Assembly (NCBI RefSeq): GCF_001945395.1
Contig: NZ_MSXV01000058.1
Coordinates: 173,706-237,705, forward strand
Direction of reading: 5' to 3'
DNA from: Pseudomonas sp. PA15(2017)
Lineage (GTDB): Bacteria; Pseudomonadota; Gammaproteobacteria; Pseudomonadales; Pseudomonadaceae
DNA length: 64,000 nt
Every line of letters begins with the position of its first letter. Position 1 is the first letter of the stretch. Of this stretch, positions 16,692 through 26,426 are shown in pieces. Under the pieces are notes generated by a model that saw nothing but the letters and a program-made list of their open reading frames with translations, had not been told where the DNA came from and did not search any database. Both the position numbers and the translations under genes were made by a program.

Positions 16692-18398
16692 ATGTTCGAG
16701 GTAACCGAAGTCTCCATCGCCGAGCTGCGCGCCGCGCTCGAGGCCGGCCGTACCACCGCGGTCGAACTGGTCAAGGCCTACCTCGCGCGGATCGTGGCCT
16801 ACGATGGCGCCGATACGGCCACCCGGCTCAACGCCGTGGTGGTGCACAACCCCGATGCCCTGAAAGAAGCCGAGGCCTCCGATGCCCGTCGCGCGCGTGG
16901 CAAAACCCTGAGCCCGCTGGACGGAATTCCCTACACCGCCAAGGATAGCTACCTGGTCAAGGGCCTGACCGCCGCCTCGGGCAGCCCGGCCTTCAAGGAC
17001 CTGGTCGCCCAGCGCGACGCCTTCACCGTCGAGCGCCTGCGTGCGGCCGGCGCCATCTGCCTGGGCAAGACCAATATGCCGCCGATGGCCAATGGCGGCA
17101 TGCAGCGCGGCGTCTATGGCCGTGCCGAAAGCCCCTACAATGCCAATTACCTCACTGCGCCGTTCGCCTCCGGCTCTTCCAACGGTGCCGGCACCGCGAC
17201 CGCCGCGAGCTTCTCCGCCTTCGGCCTGGCCGAGGAAACCTGGTCGAGCGGCCGCGGCCCGGCGTCGAACAACGGCCTGTGCGCCTACACGCCATCGCGC
17301 GGGGTGATCTCGGTGCGCGGCAACTGGCCGCTGACCCCGACCATGGACGTGGTGGTGCCTTTTGCCCGCAGCATGGCCGACCTGCTCGAAGTGCTAGACG
17401 TGGTGGTCGCCGACGACGCCGATAGCCGCGGCGACCTGTGGCGCCTGCAGCCCTGGGTGCCGATTCCCAAGGCCAGCGAGGTACGCCCGGCGTCTTACCT
17501 GGACTTGGTCGCCAGACCCGAAGCTCTTAAAGGCAAGCGCCTGGGCGTGCCGCGCATGTACATCAACAAGGACGAACTGGCCGGCACTGGCGAAAAGCCC
17601 GGCATCGGCGGCCCTACCGGCCAACGCATCCACACCCGGGCCTCGGTGATCGCGCTGTGGGAGCAGGCTCGCGCCGCCCTGGAAAAAGCCGGCGCCACGG
17701 TAGTCGAGGTGGATTTTTCGCTGGTCTCCAACTGCGAGGGCGATCGCCCTGGCGCGCCGACGGTGTTCAACCGCGGTATGGTGTCCCGCGAGTTTCTGCA
17801 TGACGAGCTGTGGGAATTGTCGGGCTGGGCCTTCGATGACTTCCTGCGCGCCAACGGCGACCCGACGCTCAATCAGTTGGCCGATGTCGACGGCCCGCAG
17901 ATCTTCCCCCATGACCCTGGCACCCTGCCCAACCGCGAAGACGACCTGGCCGCCGGCATGGACGAGTACGTGCGCATGGCCCAGCGCGGCCTCAAGGCCT
18001 GGGACGAAATCGCCAGCGTGCCGGACGGCCTGCGTGGGCTGGAAAAGACCCGTAAGCTCGACCTCGAACATTGGATGGACGAGCTCAGGCTGGACGCCGT
18101 GCTGTTCCCCACCGTCGCCGACGTGGGCCCGGCCGATGCCGACGTGAACCTGCAGTCCGCCGACATCGCCTGGAGCAACGGCATCTGGGTTGCCAACGGC
18201 AACCTCGCCATTCGCCACCTCGGCGTGCCGACCGTGACCGTGCCCATGGGCGTGATGGCCGATATCGGCATGCCGGTCGGCCTGACCTTCGCCGGCCGCG
18301 CCTACGACGACAACGCCCTGCTGCAACTGGCCTCGGCTTACGAAGCGACCGGCAGCAAACGACAGATTCCACCGCGTACGCCGCCGTTGAAGGCCTGA
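16692..18398 (+). CDS. Amidase signature family protein
   Basis: A 568-residue enzyme. The N terminus EVSIAELRAALEAGRTTAVE and LDGIPYTAKDSYLVKGLTAA contain the catalytic lysine (Lys84). FASGSSNGAGTATAASFSAF carries the glycine/serine-rich loop with the cis-serine. TWSSGRGPASNNGL stands in for the usual DTGGSIRIPAS, keeping the nucleophile Ser and the Pro-Ala-Ser turn. It should hydrolyse an amide bond in the cytoplasm; the substrate is unknown. The length suits amidases with an insert between residues 230 and 400. It is monocistronic; a family C repeat follows. Confidence 0.88.
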   Translation: MFEVTEVSIAELRAALEAGRTTAVELVKAYLARIVAYDGADTATRLNAVVVHNPDALKEAEASDARRARGKTLSPLDGIPYTAKDSYLVKGLTAASGSPAFKDLVAQRDAFTVERLRAAGAICLGKTNMPPMANGGMQRGVYGRAESPYNANYLTAPFASGSSNGAGTATAASFSAFGLAEETWSSGRGPASNNGLCAYTPSRGVISVRGNWPLTPTMDVVVPFARSMADLLEVLDVVVADDADSRGDLWRLQPWVPIPKASEVRPASYLDLVARPEALKGKRLGVPRMYINKDELAGTGEKPGIGGPTGQRIHTRASVIALWEQARAALEKAGATVVEVDFSLVSNCEGDRPGAPTVFNRGMVSREFLHDELWELSGWAFDDFLRANGDPTLNQLADVDGPQIFPHDPGTLPNREDDLAAGMDEYVRMAQRGLKAWDEIASVPDGLRGLEKTRKLDLEHWMDELRLDAVLFPTVADVGPADADVNLQSADIAWSNGIWVANGNLAIRHLGVPTVTVPMGVMADIGMPVGLTFAGRAYDDNALLQLASAYEATGSKRQIPPRTPPLKA

Positions 18399-18404
18399 TA
18401 ACCG

Positions 18405-18532
18405 CCCTGAAAACCTGTTCATGCCGGCGATTTTTCGCACGCATGGCGCGCTCCCAAGGTGGATCGGCGAACAGCCGCTTTTGCCTTGCAGCTGCCGCCT
18501 GATGCGCATGAAGATCGTGAACAGGCTCTAAG
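18405..18532. repeat. Family C repeat copy
   Basis: Left part aacctgttcatgccggcgat with the REP-like gcatggcgcgctcccaaggtgg. The right end gaagatcgtgaacaggctcta is the inverted family C terminus. Compared with the 3611 copy, most of the left arm and one REP arm are lost. Confidence 0.65.
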
Positions 18533-18614
18533 CAATCAGGCCAGTCAAACCGATTTTCTTCGCCGCGTCGAAGCCTTCAACAGCGCCGCTCGCTCACGAC
18601 CAGCAGGAACCCTA

Positions 18615-19328
18615 ATGTCCGCCCAAGCGCAACGCCCCTTACAAGCACTCGACCTGGCACTCACCTGGGATGGCTTTCGGCAGTTTCTGCCGATTTCGGC
18701 CTTCGTGGTGCTGTTCGGCCTGGCCTTCGGGCTCGCCGCCACGCAAACCGGGCTGAGCAGTGAAACCAGCCTGGTCATGAGCGCCCTGGTATTCGCCGGT
18801 GCGTCGCAGTTCGCCGCGCTGGATCTGTGGGGCACGCACATTCCGCTGGTGCCGCTGGCGTTGACGGTCTTCGCCATCAATGCCCGCCATCTGCTGATGG
18901 GCGCCACGCTGTATCCCTGGCTCAGCAGCCTGCCGCCGGCCAAGCGCTATGGCGTGATGCTGGTGGCGTCCGACGCCAACTGGGCCATGTCGATGCAGGC
19001 CTTCGGTGCCGGCAAGCCCGGCCTCGGCCTGCTGCTCGGGGGCGGTCTGGCGCTTTGGCTGGCGTGGTTGCTCGGCACCTGGCTGGGCATCTATTTCGGT
19101 AGTGCCATCGACGATCCGGTGAGCTTCGGCCTCGACATGGTGATGGGCTGCTTCCTGCTGGCCATGGTAGTGGGCGGCCAGAAGAACCTGCGCATCCTGA
19201 TCATCTGGGCGGTCGCCGCCCTCGCCTCGCTGCTGGCCTACTGGTACCTGCCCAGTAACAGCCACGTAGTGGTCGGCGCCGTGGCCGGCGGCCTGCTCGG
19301 CGCGCTGTGGATGGAGAAGCAAGCATGA
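18615..19328 (+). CDS. azlC: AzlC-family branched-chain amino acid exporter, large subunit
   Basis: A 237-residue membrane protein: FRQFLPISAFVVLFGLAFGL, ALVFAGASQFAALDLWG and INARHLLMGATLYPWL are the conserved AzlC segments. It pairs with AzlD to export branched-chain amino acids or analogues across the inner membrane. ATG 18615 is chosen because AGCAGGAA lies just upstream and the protein then begins where the family does; an upstream in-frame ATG at 18459 reads through the repeat. Its stop overlaps the azlD start (ATGA). Confidence 0.92.
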   Translation: MSAQAQRPLQALDLALTWDGFRQFLPISAFVVLFGLAFGLAATQTGLSSETSLVMSALVFAGASQFAALDLWGTHIPLVPLALTVFAINARHLLMGATLYPWLSSLPPAKRYGVMLVASDANWAMSMQAFGAGKPGLGLLLGGGLALWLAWLLGTWLGIYFGSAIDDPVSFGLDMVMGCFLLAMVVGGQKNLRILIIWAVAALASLLAYWYLPSNSHVVVGAVAGGLLGALWMEKQA

Positions 19329-19636
19329 TGATGGAAACCACCGACTTTGGAGCGCTGATCGTGGTGGTGGTGATGGCCCTGGTAACCCTGGCCACCCGCT
19401 GGGGCGGCGTATTCGTGATGTCCTTCGTACCGATCAACGCCAGAACCCAGCAGTTCATCAGCGCCATGTCCGGCTCGGTGTTGGTGGCGATTCTTGCGCC
19501 GCTGGCACTGGAAGGCGACGCTGGCGCCAGGCTCGCGTTGTTGAGCACCACCATCGTCATGCTGGTGGTCAGAAAACCGCTCGCGGCCATCGCCGCTGGC
19601 ATCCTGGTGGCGGCCCTGGTTCGCCATCTGACTTGA
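19325..19636 (+). CDS. azlD: AzlD-family small subunit of branched-chain amino acid exporter
   Basis: A 103-residue protein with three to four hydrophobic helices: FGALIVVVVMALVTLATRWG, GVFVMSFVPI, LLSTTIVMLVVRKPLAAIAA. It starts inside the last codons of azlC (ATGATGATG), so the two are translationally coupled and act as one transporter. Another in-frame start at 19307 lies inside azlC and is less likely. Confidence 0.9.
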   Translation: MMMETTDFGALIVVVVMALVTLATRWGGVFVMSFVPINARTQQFISAMSGSVLVAILAPLALEGDAGARLALLSTTIVMLVVRKPLAAIAAGILVAALVRHLT

Positions 19637-19752
19637 TGGCCGCCACGCACCGATCTGCACGGCCTGCGCAACACAGCTGCAACCCGTTGAGCCTATATCC
19701 CATCCCATCGACGCCGTAGAGTGCCGCGATCATCCTTATCTGGCAGCTCTTC

Positions 19753-20433
19753 ATGGAATCGCTCACTTTCCAGTACATCTTCGATCCACTGTGCGGCTGG
19801 TGTTATGCCAGCTCCCAGGCACTGGCCACCCTGGCCGAGCGCTGGCCCGGCCAACTGCAGATGCTGCCCAGCGGCCTGTTCTCCGGCGCAGGCGCGCGCA
19901 CCATGTCGGCCGGTTGGGCGGCCCATGCGTGGAGCAATGACCAACGTATCGAAGCGGCGACCGGAGAAGTGTTCAGCACCGCGTACCGTGACAAGGTGCT
20001 GGCCGATACCGCTACGGCGTTCGATTCGACCGCCCTCACCCGCGCTCTGACGGCGGCTCGGCAGATCGACGCCATGCTCGAGCCGCAGTTGCTCAGGCAC
20101 CTGCAGCTGGCCAGGTATGTGCAGGGTGAAAACACGGCCAGCGCCGAGGTCGTCGCGCGCTTGACGGCCCAGGCCCTTGCCGAGGCCGGCCATGCAACAG
20201 ACAGCGAGGAACTGGCCCGACAACTGACGGCTGGCGGGGAGCTCGCCCGACAGACCGACGCACGCATCCAGACCACCCAGGCACTGCTGAACCGTTTCGG
20301 CATTCAGGGCGTGCCGCAACTGCTGGTACGGATCGATGAACGTACCCATACCCTCTCCTCCAAGGCGCTGTACCAGGGGCCAGGCACCTTGCTGGACGAG
20401 TTGCGGGGAATGCTCGACGGCGAAGTGGCCTGA
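19753..20433 (+). CDS. DsbA-family oxidoreductase-like protein (CGWC)
   Basis: A 226-residue thioredoxin-fold protein with an N-terminal active site FDPLCGWCYASSQAL (CxxC = CGWC at residues 14-17) and an inserted helical domain. The C terminus has the cis-proline loop GIQGVPQLLVRIDER. There is no signal peptide, so it is probably cytoplasmic, like FrnE-type DsbA-family proteins and not the periplasmic oxidase DsbA. Possible roles are thiol-disulphide exchange or glutathione S-transferase kappa-like chemistry. It is monocistronic. Confidence 0.87.
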   Translation: MESLTFQYIFDPLCGWCYASSQALATLAERWPGQLQMLPSGLFSGAGARTMSAGWAAHAWSNDQRIEAATGEVFSTAYRDKVLADTATAFDSTALTRALTAARQIDAMLEPQLLRHLQLARYVQGENTASAEVVARLTAQALAEAGHATDSEELARQLTAGGELARQTDARIQTTQALLNRFGIQGVPQLLVRIDERTHTLSSKALYQGPGTLLDELRGMLDGEVA

Positions 20434-20471
20434 TCAACACGACAGTGCGGGCCGATCAGGCATGCCAGCGC

Positions 20472-20610
20472 CTTAGAGGCCCAGGTTCGCCGATGTTGGC
20501 CGCTAAGTGGCGGGAGCGGCCGCTCCTCGATCCCACAGGTACTGCATCAACAGCCGCTTCTGCCTGGTAGTTGCCGCTTCAGGCGCGTAAAGATCGTGAA
20601 CAGGTTCTTA
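20472..20610. repeat. Family C repeat copy, overlapping the end of the receptor gene
   Basis: Left arm ttagaggcccaggttcgccg and ggccgctaagtggcggga; right end aaagatcgtgaacaggttctta. The minus-strand receptor stop codon (TAA, 20608-20610) lies in the terminal bases of this element. The REP core is reduced to gcggccgctcctcgatcccaca. Confidence 0.65.
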
Positions 20611-22978
20611 CAGCTTGTAGTCGAGCACCAGCCCGAAGCTGCGCGGTGCACCGACGTCGATGACATCGTCGTTGCGGTTGTTGGTGATGTAGTGCTTGTC
20701 GAATAGATTCTTCACGTAGCCCGATAGCAGCAGTTGCTCGGTCAGCGCATATTCGGCATTGAGGTTCATCAGCACGTAGTGATCGGACATGTGGGTGCGG
20801 GTGACCTTGCCGTCGGCACCGAAGTCGTACTGGCTGGGCGTACCTTCCTGATACACCAGATCACCACCCACCATCAGGCCATTGGCGAAGCGGTAGCGCG
20901 CGCCGGTCGAAGCCTTGTAGCGAGGCGCATAAAGAAACGACTCGCCGCTCATGTCCTGACCAGTGCCGGTCACGAAGTCGCCGTAGCGACCGTCGGTATA
21001 GGCCAGGCCGGCATTGATGCTCAGCTGGCTGGTCAGGTCCTGCTCGAGAAATACTTCAATACCCTTGATGGTGCTGCTGGACGCGTTATAGATCCGCGAA
21101 AACACAGCATTGTTTTCACGAATGCTGACCTGCTGATCCTTCCAGTCGGTATAGAACAGGTTGGCCCGCAGGCGCACGCTCTCTTCTTGCCAGGCACCGC
21201 GATAGGAAAGCTCATAGTTGGTGGTGTATTCGGGATCGTACGCGCCGTGTCTGCTGCCGGCCCGGGTATTCACGCCGCCACCGCGGCAGCCCTTTTGCAC
21301 GGTAAAGCCCAGGTACTGGTTCTCCGCAAACTGGTAATCCACGCCGAGCTTGGGCAATAGCGCAGTGAACGTCTTGGAGGCCTTGGCGGGCCTGGAGAAG
21401 TCATCCTGCTGCACGTCCGTCTGGTTGCGCTCACGGTCGTAGCGCAATCCGCTGATCAGCGTCCACTTCGGTGCGAAAGTCCAGTTCAGCTCGCCGAACA
21501 GCGCCTGGTTGTCGATCTGCGTATCACCGCGCAGGGTGCGCAGGAGCCTGCCGCTGTCGAGCAGGCAATCATGGAAATCATTGGTCGTGCGCCCGTAATA
21601 GGCACCCACGAAACCGCGCACATCTTCGCCCTCATACCCCAGGCGCAGTTCCTCGCTGAACATCCGGGTATCCTGATGGCGCCGAACTTCCTGATTCTCA
21701 GCAGCACTCTGGTCAAAATCCAGCAGCGCCCGGTAGTCCACGCGGGTCAGCGCGGTCTGGCTGGTCAGGGTCCAGAAGTCGTCGAGGCGATAGTCGATCT
21801 TGGCGGTGCCGGTATCCTGCTCGAGGTTATCGTACGCTCTGGTGTTGGAAGCGACCTTGTAGTAACGCACGCGGTCGCCCTGGCGTAGGCTGGAGTTCTC
21901 GCCCTGGCGATTCTCGCCGCGCGAATAACTGAGCAGCACGTCCAGATCGTCGTTCGGCAGCACCAGCAGCTTGCCACGCACGTTACTGGCTCGCCGGGGG
22001 TTGGCATCGCCGCCGACGGTGATGTTGTCGATGTAGCCGTCCCCTTCCTGATAATCGACGGCCAGACGCCCAGCCACCACCTGGTCGACCAGCGCGCCAC
22101 CGACGGCAATCGCTGCACCTCTCTCGCCATCGTTACCGACGCGGGTCTGCGCGCGCAGGTCCGGCTCGAACGTCGGGTTGCGGGTCTGCACCACCACTGC
22201 GCCGGCCAGGGAGTTACGGCCCTGAGTGGTGGACTGCGGGCCCATCAGCACCTCCACCTGCTCCACGTCCCACAGCGGGACGGGGCTAAGGGTCAAGGCG
22301 CGATTGGGCTGCTGGGCGCCGTCGACGAATACCGACACCGCACCGTTGAGGGTCGCCGGGCCCTGGTCGTCGAACCCGGAAACCGGCACACCGCGGATGC
22401 CCCAGTTCTCGTTGCCAGCCTGAGTGTAGACGCCAGGCGTGCGGGCGAACTTCGCCCAGGTGCTTGTCGGCATGTTCGCGCAGATCGTCCTCGGTACTGA
22501 CCGCGACGCTGGTCATGGTCTGCTCGAGGGTGCGACCGATCTTCTCGCCGCTGACCATCAACGGCGACAGTTCCAGGCTGCCGAGCCCTGGCCGGGGAGC
22601 CGATTCGGCACTCAAGGTGGCGCTGCGTTCGGCGGTGAAACGGTAGTTCAGGCCGGTGCCTGCCAGCAGTTGCGCCAGTGCCTGCTGGCGAGTCATCTCG
22701 CCTTGTACCGCGCTGGACCGCAGGCCGCCGGTCAGCGACGCCCCGTAAAGCACCTGCACGCCACTGCTGATGCCATAGCTGGCCAGCGCTTCATCCAGGG
22801 GCTGCGGGGGAATGTCGAAACGCAGCCGTTGTTGCTCGCGTGCCGAATCGGCAGCCGTATCCGCGGCCAGCAGCGGCTGGGCCGGCAAGCCGGCGATGGC
22901 TAGCAGCAGCGAACAGGCCAGCATATGGCGGGTGCCAGCAGTCGTCTTCTTGCAGCGTGGATTGCGCATCGTCCCCAT
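20608..22978 (-). pseudogene. TonB-dependent receptor with N-terminal signalling (STN) domain, frameshifted
   Basis: Two minus-strand frames together make one receptor. The first part (from 22978, with GGGGGG before ATG) has a signal peptide, the STN domain (RLRFDIPPQPLDEALASYGI, QALAQLLAGTGLNYRF) and the start of the plug (SVAVSTEDDLREHADKHL). The second, from about 22448 to 20608, continues the plug (FARTPGVYTQAGNENWGIRG, VEVLMGPQSTTQGRNSLAGA) and the 22-strand barrel to its terminal FGLVLDYKL. The switch is at gaagttcgcc (22444-22453 on the plus strand), where two bases appear missing. Intact, it would import a ferric siderophore and signal to the adjacent FecR. A sequencing error cannot be excluded. 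Confidence 0.85.
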
Positions 22979-23079
22979 TTCATCCCCCCGAAACATCGTC
23001 AGATAAGCGCGCTAGATGGCGCTCTTCCCTCAATGACGCTGCCCGGTGAGGCGACCCGCAAAGGAATCTGCAAAATAGT

Positions 23080-24024
23080 TCAGCGCAGTACCACAACGCC
23101 CGCCGGCAGGCGCGTGGCACTGAGCTGCAGGGCCTGCTCGATATGGCGAAGCGCCTCGTCGACGCGGTTCAGGTGGAACACGCCACTGACCGGCATCTGC
23201 GCAACCCTGTCGCTGGCGATCACGATACGACCCTGGTGATAGCGATTGAGCTCGTGCACCAGCTCCTGCAGCGGACGGTTGCGGAACGCCATCACGCCCT
23301 TGCGCCAGGCCAGCTCCCTAGCGCTGTCGATGCGCTGCAGCGGGCCGGCACCCATCGCGTTGTAGACGATCTGCTCACCGGCCTTGATTCGCTGCCGGGT
23401 GCCATCGCCCTGACGCACCTCGACCACCCCTTCGGTGCAGGTCACGCTGATGCCAGCGGCCAAGTGACGCACCTCGAACACCGTGCCGACGGCGGTCACC
23501 GTCATGTTCGCCGCATGCACCACGAATGGCCGCGTGGTGTCGTGCTGGACGTGAAAGATCGCCGCGCCATCGGCCAGCTCGAGACGCCGCTGCGCCGCAC
23601 TGAAATCGACGCTCAGGCGTGTGTCGGCGTCCAGCTCCGCCTGGCTGCCATCGGCCAGATCGATGATCTTGTGCTCGGCGCGCTGGGTGTGATGGTCAGC
23701 CAGCAGCGCCCGACCATCGGGCACCACCCCGAGCAAGGTGCCGCCCACCATCACCAACGCCAGGCAGGCCGCAACGGCGCTGGCCGCGAACAACTTGCGG
23801 CACGGCTTGAAACGCCGCGGCGTTGCCAGGCTGCCAGCCTGACGCCACAGGCGCGTCGCCTCGCGATAGGCCGCCGCGTGCGCGTCGCTTTGCGCGCACC
23901 ACTGGCGCAGGGCCGCAGCGTCTTCCACGGTGGCGTGCCCGGAGGTCAGCCTCGCCACCCAGGCATTGGCGTGTTGGCTAAGGGTCATGTCAGACGGTTC
24001 GGGGGCGGCAGGTTGAGTCATCAC
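23080..24024 (-). CDS. FecR-family anti-sigma/signal-transducing protein
   Basis: A 314-residue inner-membrane regulator. The cytoplasmic N terminus has ANAWVARLTSGHATVEDAAA and LRQWCAQSDAHAAAYREATR, the DUF4880 anti-sigma motif. One transmembrane helix (about residues 85-105, AASAVAACLALVMVGGTLLG) follows. The periplasmic FecR domain has ADHHTQRAEHKIIDLADGSQ, ELDADTRLSVDF, FVVHAANMTVTAVGTVFEVR and a C-terminal secretin/STN-like region. It is placed between the receptor and sigma genes, as in iron-starvation cell-surface signalling sets. Confidence 0.93.
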   Translation of the reverse strand: MMTQPAAPEPSDMTLSQHANAWVARLTSGHATVEDAAALRQWCAQSDAHAAAYREATRLWRQAGSLATPRRFKPCRKLFAASAVAACLALVMVGGTLLGVVPDGRALLADHHTQRAEHKIIDLADGSQAELDADTRLSVDFSAAQRRLELADGAAIFHVQHDTTRPFVVHAANMTVTAVGTVFEVRHLAAGISVTCTEGVVEVRQGDGTRQRIKAGEQIVYNAMGAGPLQRIDSARELAWRKGVMAFRNRPLQELVHELNRYHQGRIVIASDRVAQMPVSGVFHLNRVDEALRHIEQALQLSATRLPAGVVVLR

Positions 24025-24069
24025 AGGCAGGCATCGGCGGCAGAGGCGGTACTGTACACCGGCACCACG

Positions 24070-24597
24070 CTATCTCCTTGCCTCGCCGCTGATCTGCCGC
24101 AGGCGTTCGCTACAATGGTCCAGCGCCCGGGCGACCTCCAGCTCGACGGTGCGCACGCTGACACCGAAACGCTCGGCCAACTGCTTGTGCGGCGTGCCTT
24201 CGATGCGCGCGGCCAGGAACAGCTCGCGGCAGCGCGCCGGCAACTCCTCGACGATCTGCGCCAGCCGCTCCAGTTGCTGGGCATCGCTGACTTTCTGCTC
24301 GGCATTCGGGGCCTCGTCGGGAAATGCCAGCAAAGCTTCGACCTCCACGGCATCGAGCCACCGACGCGAGTGCGCGCGGGCATTGTCGATGGCCAGATTA
24401 CGCGCCATGCGCTGCAGATACGCCAGGGGATTGCCCACAGGCCTGCGGCTCTCGGAGCGGTCGAGCTTGAGCCAGGCATCCTGCAGGATGTCTTTGGCCG
24501 TGGCCGCACAACCCGTGCGGCCGGTCAGGTAATGAACCAGGCGCTTGCGCTCGGAAATGAAGCAGGCCAGAAGCGATGATGGCTTTTGCGTGATCAC
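24070..24597 (-). CDS. FecI-type ECF RNA polymerase sigma factor
   Basis: A 175-residue sigma-70 family protein. Region 2 is seen in ERKRLVHYLTGRTGCAATAK and DILQDAWLKLDRSES; region 4 in LEELPARC-like EELPARCRELFLAARIEGTP and HKQLAERFGVSVRTVELEVA, a helix-turn-helix for the -35 element. It would direct transcription of the receptor gene once the FecR homologue relays binding of the ligand. The gene order sigma, FecR, receptor on one strand is the classical one. No convincing Fur box could be picked out upstream by eye. Confidence 0.93.
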   Translation of the reverse strand: MITQKPSSLLACFISERKRLVHYLTGRTGCAATAKDILQDAWLKLDRSESRRPVGNPLAYLQRMARNLAIDNARAHSRRWLDAVEVEALLAFPDEAPNAEQKVSDAQQLERLAQIVEELPARCRELFLAARIEGTPHKQLAERFGVSVRTVELEVARALDHCSERLRQISGEARR

Positions 24598-24699
24598 AGG
24601 GAAGCATCAGCGTGGAAAAGAGAGCGCGAGCTTAGCGCTATCTGCAGCCACTCTCAATTGCCAATGCGTCTCGAGTACATGATACCGGACAGCCACTGA

Positions 24700-25037
24700 C
24701 TACTCGGCGAATTGGTCCTGATCGTCTGTATCGCGCACGATCTGCCCAAGCGACATACCGATGTCGCGCCTGGGTGATTGAGCAAAAAGGCGGCGGCGCT
24801 TTCGCGACCAGCCTTGAATGCCGCGCTGGAGACGTTCAGGTGCTCGTTGAGCATCAGCCGCCTCCCTCATTCACACGCAACCATTTCCGATACTGCCGTG
24901 GGCTCATGGCAGTGAGCTGGCGGAAATGATTATGAAGCGTCGGCGCACTCACCTGCACGCGAGTGTGCGAGCTCCTCGACACGCAACGCAGAGCTGTAAT
25001 CGAGCATCAGCCAGTCGAAGGGCTTGGCGACCCGCTA
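24700..25037 (-). pseudogene. AraC-family regulator, degenerate C-terminal DNA-binding domain
   Basis: Four short minus-strand stretches in changing frames line up with one AraC helix-turn-helix domain: AKPFDWLMLDYSSALRVEEL (near 25030-24975), VSAPTLHNHFRQLTAMSPRQ with YRKWLRV (near 24955-24870), MLNEHLNVSSAAFKAGRES (24854-24790), and RRDIGMSLGQIVRD ending at a stop at 24700. The joins need at least three frameshifts. No N-terminal domain is found; a family C repeat lies immediately upstream. The gene is dead and only its remains are left. Confidence 0.75.
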
Positions 25038-25167
25038 CCCTGCCAGCGACCGAGGTCGATCTCTACCGCAACCTGCCAGGCTGGTCACTTATCAACAGTC
25101 GGCAGTGAGTCTCGCAGCCAGTGGCGCCTGATATTGCCCAGTTTCAGTGGACACCCCGCCAAGAGCC

Positions 25168-25295
25168 CGTTCAAAGTCTTGCATACGCATGAAGAGGCAG
25201 CTACAAGGCAAGACGATCAACTGTGGCAGCGCGCCATGCGCGCGAAAAATAGCGGGCATGGACTGGGCGTCCCCGCCCGCTCCCACAGATAATCA
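25168..25295. repeat. Family C repeat copy at the island's left edge
   Basis: REP-type arms: tgtggcagcgcgccatgcgcgcg (25211 on) and the inverted cccgcccgctcccacagat. On the left side are gttcaaagtcttgcatacgcatgaag and ggcagctacaaggcaag. It lies between the AraC and LysR pseudogenes, exactly where the base composition changes from GC-rich to AT-rich. Confidence 0.65.
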
Positions 25296-25320
25296 CCAGC
25301 CCACCCCTCGGGAGCGATCG

Positions 25321-26000
25321 GCCGATTGCTTCCTCGACTTGGTGAGAAACCGGGAAGCCAAAGCTAGCGGAGCACTACGAATCAGCTGCTTGTCAGGTCA
25401 CGGGCGGATGATGCTTATGCCTGTTCTTCAGGACTTCAATGAATGCTACCCGGATATTCTCCTTGATATATATCTGACTAATGAATTGGAGAATTTAGGA
25501 GGTGACCAGTACGACATCATCATAAGGGGTGGTTTGCAGCCAGGGAATCGAGTGGTTACTCGTCGACTCAACTCTAATTGCTTCGTCCTCGCTGCTTCTC
25601 CAAAGTATCTGGCGAACAATGGAGCACCGAAGACGGTTCAGGATTTGGCCAGCCATGCAACGCATAGTGTCGCGGGGCGAATGGCGTACTCAAATAGCTC
25701 ATTCAAAATTGTGATGACTGGGTGAACGCTAGGTTGTCACCAATATTAATTAGCAATGATGGAGCATCGCTATTGACCATGGCTCGCAAACACCGAGGGA
25801 TCGTACTCCTCCCAACTTGGCGCATGAATGACTACTTGAGGCGAAAGGAACTTGTCGCTCTAGAGCTCGACCAATCTATTTCTTTGGCTCGCCACGATAA
25901 AATGGGTATCTACATGCTTTACCTGCCAGCGCCCAATTCAACCTCAAAAATTCGACTGGCAGTCGATTTCCTATATCAACGATTGGCAAATTTGAATTAA
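25321..26000 (+). pseudogene. LysR-family regulator remnant, 5' truncated and frameshifted
   Basis: The sequence from about 25326 encodes the linker and effector domain: DLVRNREAKASGALRISCLS, LMPVLQDFNECYPDILLDIY, QYDIIIRGGLQPGNRVVTRR, ending in a stop at 25725. A second frame from about 25712 continues with DDWVNARLSPILISNDGASL, LLPTWRMNDYLRRKELVALE and ends at 26000. Only one base out of phase separates them (gtgatgactgggtgaac). The helix-turn-helix half is absent; the family C repeat sits where it should be. Codon usage is AT-rich compared with the core genes. Confidence 0.8.
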
Positions 26001-26151
26001 TACACAACAGAAAACTTGGTCGACCAACTGGTGCTGCCCGTTCTACCATACCCCCGGTGGAGATTTGAAAAGGGCTTTATTTTCAGATCGTGCCGCGCGA
26101 CGCTAGGACGTGTTCGTGGATTATGAAGCTGTGCGGTGTAACTCAATAGGG

Positions 26152-26364
26152 TCACTCAAGCTTTATCACACGTTCGATGTGATTTGTGAGCAGTTCGCTT
26201 GAGCAATTCAAATAATCCTTCAGGCAGCCTTCTCGTCCATAACGCCCGACAGCACTCAGGCTAAAACCCAGCATGTTGAGAGTCGACAACATCTGCTGGT
26301 AGTTCGCGCTAGCTGCTGCGATTTGATAACAAGGTCGTTGACCATGTACTTTGATACTGTCAAA
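26152..26364 (-). other. Orphan coding fragment, minus strand (unrecognised)
   Basis: An open minus-strand frame of 70 residues with protein-like composition: KVHGQRPCYQIAAASANYQQ, MLSTLNMLGFSLSAVGRYGR, CLKDYLNCSSELLTNHIERV. It has an internal ATG (MLSTLN, 45 residues to the stop) but no good ribosome site. It may be a gene remnant. The stretch 26001-26151 before it shows no gene. Confidence 0.3.
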
Positions 26365-26426
26365 TCACCTCAGCAGGTAAGTACTCTTTTGAGTATTCGG
26401 GTTGGCTCACGACTCAGCCACGCGCA

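Noticed and set aside
17394..18509. 371-residue minus-strand frame opposite the amidase gene
   Set aside because: Antisense shadow that even runs into a repeat element.
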